Below are positions 57,746 to 64,000 of a stretch of 64,000 nucleotides of DNA, in pieces. The position numbers were made by a program, and so were the translations under genes. The notes under the pieces are model-generated. The model ran no database searches and had not been told where the DNA came from. It saw only the letters and a list, made by a program, of their open reading frames with translations. Origin of the DNA: Beroe forskalii (taxonomy: Eukaryota > Ctenophora > Nuda > Beroida > Beroidae); the NCBI GenBank assembly GCA_011033025.1, contig WFMF01000093.1, positions 1-64,000 on the forward strand, written 5' to 3'. Positions within the stretch are counted from its first letter, which is position 1; each line of letters opens with the position of its first letter.

Positions 57746-58106
57746 CGTCTCCTTTTTTGCTACACATTTTGAGAAATAATCCTACATAGCACATAAATGA
57801 CTCTCAGAAATTTGCCAATTTCATAGATTTTGTTTTCTTTATAGATTGGGAGAACGTTCACTGTGATGCGTATTTGATAGTTCTACACCATTGTACACTG
57901 ACTGTGTAACGCCTAGAACACTGTATCAGTACTGAACAAACAAGTAAAAGAGTAATGTTACGACGGAACAAGATTAAGATTGTAGCGGCCCCATTACGGT
58001 ATCAATTACCATTAGCTCGTCACGTGTTAAAAGAAAGGGTCGTGATTAGTCGAAATTTTCTGGCCAATCACAGCACGCTGCTACTAACTTTCTGCGCCAA
58101 CTATAG
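57746..58106. other. spacer up to duplication breakpoint
   Basis: No exon. Ends with GCTGCTACTAACTTTCTGCG at 58078, the string also found next to the mitofusin copy 1 breakpoint near 20700. Confidence 0.6.
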
Positions 58107-58361
58107 TACATAAAAACCACTCCTCTGAGGACGAAATTTGCAGATATTATATAATGCCAGCACACAGGGAATATTTACTTTAGAAAGTAGCCCATTACAA
58201 TCTTAATCACAATACCAATCAATGGAGGACTACTTCCAATTTACTTCACTTTATATTTGAAATCACTTATAATGAGCTCAATAGGAATAAAATAACCAGT
58301 ACTACAAGAAGGAAAACAATAGCTTGTCAACATAATGAGATACTCAGTATTAGAACCAAAC

Positions 58362-58471
58362 CTTTGAAGAGGTGGAATACTTGACAAGTCAGGCATGGCC
58401 TTGAGGACTTCATAATCAGTCTGAGAGAGTGTACGGCGTAACCCAGGAGATCCAGCAACAGTCTGGGTCAT
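58362..58471 (-). pseudogene. MFN: mitofusin exon 1, orphan inverted copy
   Basis: Encodes the same 36-codon N-terminus as 31973-32082 ([20 protein letters not shown]...). A good acceptor (ATATTTCTAG) precedes it. The donor reads AAAG|GTTTGG, where copy 2 has AAAG|GTAAAG. No exon 2 follows on this strand, since homology ends at 58107; it is probably the missing first exon of copy 1, moved by an inversion. On its own it cannot make mitofusin. Confidence 0.8.
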
Positions 58472-59022
58472 GTCATTAGAATCACTCACTAGAAATATAT
58501 AATGGTTGGTGGTGTGTCACAGGTCACTGAAAGAAAATGATGATTGTCATTATCATCCCTAAAAAATTTCAAAATTATATGTTCTTTCTGAGCAGACTCA
58601 AGAAGAAGCAGTTCTATGAAAGAGAACAACTTTTTTACATTGTAATGTTCAGCATCATATTCATGATTTCAAATTTGATAGTGCTACTATTATTATTTAC
58701 CAATGATTAATAATATCATTCCCCAATTACTGGTAAATGGATGTTATGCAAGAAATCAACTTGTATTGTAATTAGATTAATTCAAGGGTGTAGATTGAGT
58801 TTTGGATCATCAAGCACACCCAAAACTATTCTTTCCAAGTGTCATGCACTTAGTACTTACCCCAATGCAGTTTCTAATATTTCTATGACTTACACTATAA
58901 TTATTGTATATTTTTCTAGTTATAGAAGTAAAACAAATGGAATTGATATATTCCAAGATCTATCACAGAAAATCTCAAATAATTATTTACAAAAGATATA
59001 AACTGCTCAACACTGTGTTTCT

Positions 59023-59562
59023 TCACTTCTCTGTAAGAGCCTTCCTTCTCTTGAAGTCCCAGTTATAGACTCTAGCCATATTCACTTCCATTGTAGTAAT
59101 TTGATTGGAAAGATAGCCAAGATCATCTTCTAGCTGATCTGCATTAACAGTTGCAGTATTGAGATTTTTTGTCAATAGCACTACAGCTTCTTCAATGCTG
59201 TATTCCAGCATAACATTGGCTCCTAGCCAAAGAAAAACATTTTCAGTGGGAGGAACTGTTGCAAGAGCATGGACTTGATCAGACAACATAAAGTGTGTTT
59301 GAAATTCCTCTTTCTTTTGTAACATGTGTTTTACTATCTCAAGTGTTTTCTCTATATCTGGAACTTGGGCACGCAAACGCTTTTTCCTCTGCACTAGATT
59401 TAGCTCCATGTATTTGTATTTTTGAAGTTGTTCATCAAAGTCTTTGAGAACAGCAGTGGCACTTCTTTCAGGGGTGGTTGCATTCATGTACCCATCAACA
59501 TCTTCAAGAAAAACTGCTTTAGGAATACCTCTGTGCTCCTTCTCAACTTTCTCAGAGCCCAT
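59023..59562 (-). CDS. PFDN3: prefoldin subunit 3 (VBP1), copy 2
   Basis: The same 179-residue protein as the copy at 30882-31421. The two reading frames differ at least at four codons, all silent (GTA/GTT, AAG/AAA, CTG/CTA, CGA/CGT), which implies purifying selection or recent conversion rather than decay. The sequence before the ATG is TTTTTTGAG instead of TTTTTTTCTAG, so the acceptor is weaker here. Mitofusin exon 1 follows 550 bp downstream, as in the other copy. Confidence 0.93.
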   Translation of the reverse strand: MGSEKVEKEHRGIPKAVFLEDVDGYMNATTPERSATAVLKDFDEQLQKYKYMELNLVQRKKRLRAQVPDIEKTLEIVKHMLQKKEEFQTHFMLSDQVHALATVPPTENVFLWLGANVMLEYSIEEAVVLLTKNLNTATVNADQLEDDLGYLSNQITTMEVNMARVYNWDFKRRKALTEK

Positions 59563-60763
59563 CTCAAAAAAATGACAATTTGAGTATTTTATATCTAATC
59601 AATACAAACAGTTTTAAAGTTTCACAGACATTTTCAGGAACCATGTTGGCCAACGGTTGGGCTTATACAGGACAAGTAAAAAGTCTGGATCCCCTCTGCA
59701 GCCAAAATGGTATACTTTTTCTACTGAATATGGATGGTACTTGTGATTGGCAGGGGAGTAGCCAGGGGGAAGGGGACACAGGCAATTGCCTCTCCCATTT
59801 TGGACAGAGATTGTGGACATTTTGTAAAGATTGGAGCTTGAAGCCAAGCAAAATAGGACATTCAATACGTTTTGAATGTAACTCATTGACCCCTTTCCAA
59901 AAACCTGGCTACGCCCCTGGTGTTGGGGGGGTACTAAATTGGGCTTAGTACACCTCAATCAACTATATCTATCTACATATATCTATCTACATATGTCTAT
60001 CTATCTATATGTCAATTTACTGCGAAAACAATTTAACCATCTTCTGGGTATTGTGCAAGAGGAAATCACAATGTCATCACAACCTAGTTTCATACTTTAT
60101 TTTTTTCATAAATCACTGAAGAGATTCAACTATTATGATATGTAGATCGAGAAGGATATTGATTGATTCCATAGTACAGAATGATTACAATACATGTTAT
60201 TGTAAGGCACATGCCTCATTTGGCATAGATTGAATGAACTGATCAAATGAAAAACACACACAATCGCTCCTGCTTGCTTTTTTTTTGTGCAGACATCTTT
60301 GTGAAAGCTTGTTGTGCATGTTTTTCATTTGATCAGTCCATTTGATCGACGCCGAACAATGAAACCACCTAACAAATACAACTACTGTAAACTTGATTAT
60401 GAGGAGGGGTTAAAATTGGCCGAAAATTGATTACATAATAAATGTGAATGATCCCTAAAAGAGTCAAGAAAAGATATTCTAATGATGTATTTCAGTGACA
60501 ATTTAATAATAAAAAACAATGTATTACAATCACAAAAGATAATGAATTATAATCATAGGATATGTCGTAGCAATGATAAGACACCCCACTGAGCCAACGC
60601 GAATTGCGAAATCAATTGAAAGGATAAAAATGGTCAGCTACGAATGAAAATATGACCAAAAAAGGTTATCAATGGATCATATTGATAACAATTGTTTATC
60701 AATGATAGACCCTTTCAAGCGACGCGCCGCGCACCGCTCAGCGAATTGCACCAGCGGGTCTGT

Positions 60764-60845
60764 TCCTAAGCGGCTAAGCCCACATAGGTGTGTGTACGCG
60801 CGCGGCCGCGACGCGCGACAATAACAGGGATATACGTGTTTAGCA
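60764..60845. mobile_element. small insertion flanked by GCGGGTCTG
   Basis: Present only in the right copy of the duplication. GCGGGTCTG stands on both sides, consistent with a 9-bp target duplication. The interior is CG-rich (GCGCGCGGCCGCG) with weakly inverted ends (CTAAGC and TTTAGC). Confidence 0.5.
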
Positions 60846-61009
60846 AGCGGGTCTGGTATCGCCACACCAAACAACTATTTTGAGGAAGAACGGCGGCGCC
60901 GCGCGCTGCGCGCGCAAAATAGGGCGAGTAATGAAGATGTCCTAAACAAAATTTTGGTTACGCGCACAGAGTGCGCGTGCGTCGCCCCTAGTTAGAAGAT
61001 TGCCATTTG

Positions 61010-61101
61010 CTTGTCAGACGTCGTCTGACCCCTTCGCCTTCGGTGGGCGCGCGCGCGAAGCGCGCGCGTCCGCCGAATAATGGTCAGACAACGTCTGACA
61101 A
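61010..61101. mobile_element. 92-bp MITE with CCATTTG duplication
   Basis: Inverted ends TTGTCAGACGTCGTCTGAC and GTCAGACAACGTCTGACAA. CCATTTG flanks it at 61003-61009 and 61102-61108. The left duplication copy near 29265-29280 lacks it. Another TTGTCAGACGACGTCAGACA fragment lies at 28949. Confidence 0.75.
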
Positions 61102-61689
61102 CCATTTGCCATGTGTCCCTGTTTGTTTGCGCGCGCGCACTTTTTCTTCAAAGAGTCACAAACATTTTGCGTGTTCTCTGAACACGCGCGCCTGCGCGCC
61201 CAAAATAGGTCCTACAACATAGGATAGTTAGAGGAAGCAAAAAAGACCCGAAACTGGGGCTTTGAAAAGCTGAACCGCATCATTTTGGTTTGTGCTACGT
61301 TGTTGGACCTAGGCTTATTTTAATAGTAAAAATTTAATACATCCAAAACTAATTAGTTTTGGATGTATTTTGGATGCAAGTTTTTGGATGCAAGAAAAAA
61401 ACATAATTTCACCTTGCCAATAAAATCAAAAATGATAAATTTTGTGTAATCAGTTTTGCGTGGATTTCTATCGAATTACAAAATTACCATTTCATCGAAC
61501 TCCTTCTTTGTAGAACAAATACAGTCATCTTTCATCGAAATATTTAAATGACAGAAAATAATTATTATTTCCACCATAGGAACTATTAATAACACACCAA
61601 AATTGAATATGTGCAAAGAGAAAGTCACCCTCCATCTCTTTTCACCTCCATAATTATGGTCTGGAAACTGATTAAGTGTTTATTACCTG

Positions 61690-62580
61690 GCTCCCCCTTT
61701 CTTTTCTTTTTCAATTCCTCAATGAGTAGGCTGTGTGCAGCTTGCTCCTCCAATGTCCTGACTGGTCTGATGAACACTGTGCTGAACTTCTCTGAACTCT
61801 GCAACTTTTTGCCTGAACAAGAACATGTCTCACAGTGCTGACACATGATAAAGCAACTTTCACTCTCTCTTCTTGCTCCCAGTCTTCCTCAGAAACACTT
61901 ATAAAAGCAAACACCGGATCACAGAGCAGCATAACTGAGGTGTCGCCACGTCTGAGATCATTGTCTGAAATTTCCACAAAACCACAATTTGTATGCGTGT
62001 GATACTGATTTAACAGTGTATTCACCTACGTACATGGTGCCACACAATTGAAAATTTCAAAAGAATCCTCATTTCTCGAGGTGGCGACACCTGCCTAATT
62101 AAGAACTGATGTCTACAGATGAAGTGGATGTTGACCCCTGCTGGGTCCTGTTCATGTGACCTATAGTCTTTGCATGCATAGAGCAAACCATACACCCAAT
62201 CAGCCCTACCACACAGTCTCAATCTTTCCATCCTTGCATGCTAGACATCTGTAGACGTCATTTTCTTGATACTGCTGTCTGCTATTCATTCCGTTCTTTG
62301 CTCTGACTCTCTTTGCCTTGACTGTGGTTGCCTTGACTGTGGTTGCCTTGATTTTGGTTGTCTTAACTCTGGTTGCCTTGACTCTGGTTGCTTTGACTCT
62401 GATCGCCTTGACTCTGGTTGCCTTGATCCTGGAAGATTGGGGTTTGACTATGGTTGCTAATTGACTCTTGATGTTGTAAAGTACCTTTCTTCCAGTACCT
62501 TTCCCCAGCATTTAACAACCTTAGACATAATGAAATCAAGTCCTTATTGTGGAATGTCTCCTCTAAAATCACTCCAAATC
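61690..62580 (-). CDS. unrecognised gene, several open blocks
   Basis: Three minus-strand blocks look coding: about 62570-62280 (DLISLCLRLLNAGERYWKKG, then Gln/Asn/Ser repeats), about 62260-62110 (NDVYRCLACKDGKIETV; LLYACKDYRSHEQDPAGVNI) and 62025-61690 (HTNCGFVEISDNDLRRGDTS, VMLLCDPVFAFISVSEED, then KKLQSSEKFSTVFIRPVRTL up to a CCAG|GTAATA donor). The last block needs a one-base shift or a short intron near 61840 to join its two parts. No family was recognised. An inverted, corrupted copy of the last block is at 24140-24540. Whether this gene is intact cannot be told. Confidence 0.4.
62305..62435. repeat. 15-bp repeat (TTGCCTTGACTCTGG), about 8 copies
   Basis: In-frame repeat inside the first block of the unrecognised gene; on the minus strand one frame reads NQSQG repeats and another KATRV repeats, so the coding frame cannot be chosen from this part alone. 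Confidence 0.85.
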
Positions 62581-62854
62581 ATACTGTTACAGACATGAGT
62601 ACAAAAATAATAATAATAAAGCACACATTTTTAACCCGCTTAACCATAATTAAGAAACTTAATTCTCTCGGCATCTAAGCGGTAACTGTTAAGTGACATT
62701 TTGCATCCTTTTGGATCCTTTTCAATGTATATTGTTAATTGATTGTAGATCTAACTCTTGTAGATTGTAAAATGGGATACAAATTTGATTAACTTGTTTC
62801 ATTGATTTACTTGTTTCATTTAAATTATTTATCGAACTTACTAAGTATTATCAG
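62581..62854. other. AT-rich spacer
   Basis: Separates the minus-strand gene from the plus-strand gene at 62855. Could contain a shared promoter or an upstream intron; no element was recognised. Confidence 0.5.
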
Positions 62855-64000
62855 GCATGGCATGGACATAGATAGTACCAATGCTTATATTGAAGATCCT
62901 GAAGAAACATATGATACTCCTATTCAGGTAATAAAGTAAGATTATTAAAGTATGTTCTCTTCAAGTCATACAGTGATCATTTGAAGTACTGTAAAATATT
63001 TTATGATGATAATTGAAGGTGAATAAAATGATTAAGTTAAAGAATTTGACTCAGTATAATGATAGAAATTTCATCAAAATGACAATTAAATTATAAAGAA
63101 ACATTTCAATATAGTGTGTTCTAAAAATGAAATGAAACCCTCACACTATACACCACTATTAAACTTACAGTTTTGAGAAAAAATATCACTTCTTCAGGAG
63201 CTCTACACAAAGTGTGACACAACATTTTCAAATTCTATTATATTATTATATTTATGAAATGAACTGTGAATTCAATCTGTGCTTTTCTCTCGTATTAAGT
63301 GGTGTTTACCACTAAGAATGTTAAATTTTTCTTTCAGATAAAGGGGCTAGCTGGTCCATCTGTTCAACACCAGAGCGCTCCTGCTCTTCAGTCCTTGCCT
63401 GTCCAATGTGACCAGAATATCCACAGCAGTGCCCCTAATCTCGAAAATGATGCTATTCATTGTGATGTTCTCTTTAAGAATGACAATGATACTCCAGCCA
63501 ATATTTGGCATGAAAAACAAAATTTCGAAGATGGGTTTTACATGAATACTTCATTGCATGCTGAGAGCAGAGTAATGTCAAGAAACAACTCTCTTGCAGA
63601 GATGGATTATTCATCAAGGAGTATTGTAAGCCAATCAACTTCTCAGGCTGAAAATGTGAACCTTCCAAATGAAGCTGTAACTTTTCATACAGAAAGACAT
63701 TATATGGCACCCCCTTCAGTAAGTAATGATGACCAGAACCTAGTGAGAGATGAGGGCAATGAAACCCCTCACATGGATGATGATGGTGCTTTTTATGATG
63801 AAATTCCTGTTGATAATAATCGACCTAGTGAAGATGATGAAGGAATATTATATGATGAGATCCCTACCATGGATGGAAATTCTGAACATGATCTGTTAGT
63901 TCAGCCACCTACACCAAATAATGTCATTGAAAGAGTTGTTGCTGCCAGAGAACAAGCTAATGCCTTTTATGATGAACCATCAAAATCAGAGAGTTACCAG
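62855..64000 (+). CDS. acidic protein with repeated YDE(I)P motifs, 5' or middle part
   Basis: Two exons: 62855-62927 and 63338 to beyond the window end; both borders are AG/GT and the join is phase 0. The visible protein has about 245 residues, is acidic and Ser/Asn-rich and probably unstructured. It carries four spaced tyrosine motifs: TYDTP, FYDEIP, LYDEIP and FYDEP. Such acidic Tyr-x-x-Pro/Val sites are typical ligands of SH2 domains (Crk or Nck type) once phosphorylated, so a docking or adaptor protein is a fair inference. ATG 62862 could be a start, but the acceptor just before (TATTATCAG) suggests this is an internal exon. No domain or family was recognised. Confidence 0.65.

Larger units (their letters stand above)
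58107..61490 (-). repeat. inverted duplication, right copy (PFDN3 plus mitofusin exon 1)
   Basis: Read on the minus strand this matches about 28772-32340 in order: upstream CG-rich blocks, prefoldin 3, spacer, mitofusin exon 1 and part of intron 1 (to GGAGTGGTTTTTATGTACTA). Homology stops at about 58107. Differences are base changes and a handful of element insertions. Confidence 0.9.

Overview
The window is eukaryotic and reads as a non-vertebrate metazoan genome, probably a marine invertebrate; the phylum cannot be fixed from sequence alone. Genes carry short spliceosomal introns with GT-AG (once apparently GC-AG) borders, encode animal families (NIT2, MED31, a CXorf65-type protein, YLPM1, mitofusin, prefoldin 3, a RhoGEF-like protein), and sit among AT-rich spacer, foldback/MITE elements and an exceptional load of minisatellites. 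No rRNA, tRNA, CRISPR array, bacterial operon or virus was found.

Layout. 1-4.2 kb: a satellite of about 333-bp units. 4.3-9.8 kb: a compact gene block with intronless NIT2 (+), four-exon MED31 (+) and a five-exon CXorf65-like gene (-). 11-19.6 kb: the C-terminal exons of a YLPM1 homologue (-) lie between two arrays of the same 34-bp minisatellite. 20.7-24 kb: mitofusin copy 1 (exons 2-8, one destroyed splice donor). 24.1-28.8 kb: an error-rich stretch and a 4-kb insertion holding a 39-bp minisatellite. 28.8-50 kb: prefoldin 3 followed by mitofusin copy 2 (exons 1-7), whose intron 6 is blown up by about 13.4 kb of LINE, foldback elements and minisatellites. 50.9-52.6 kb: a RhoGEF-like gene (-). 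58.1-62.1 kb: an inverted second copy of the prefoldin 3 plus mitofusin exon 1 block. 62.9-64 kb: the start of an acidic, tyrosine-motif protein that runs off the window.

Two themes stand out. First, a locus [upstream gene - PFDN3 - mitofusin] is present twice but rearranged: one copy is collinear, while the other is split, with exon 1 and PFDN3 inverted about 38 kb from exons 2-8. Comparing the copies gives empty sites for several mobile elements. Second, minisatellites begin directly at 5' splice sites in at least five introns (mitofusin 4, 7 and 8, YLPM1, RhoGEF-like), and in three of them the repeat unit includes the exon end with its donor, so the donor itself is tandemly multiplied. This may be a recurrent route of intron growth or donor shift in this genome.

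None of the mitofusin copies is complete in this window; both end before the transmembrane and HR2 regions. Assembly artefact (joined haplotypes, long-read errors at 24.1-26.1 and 45.9-46.9 kb) is a real alternative for part of the architecture. All homology calls are from recognition of protein motifs, not from a search.
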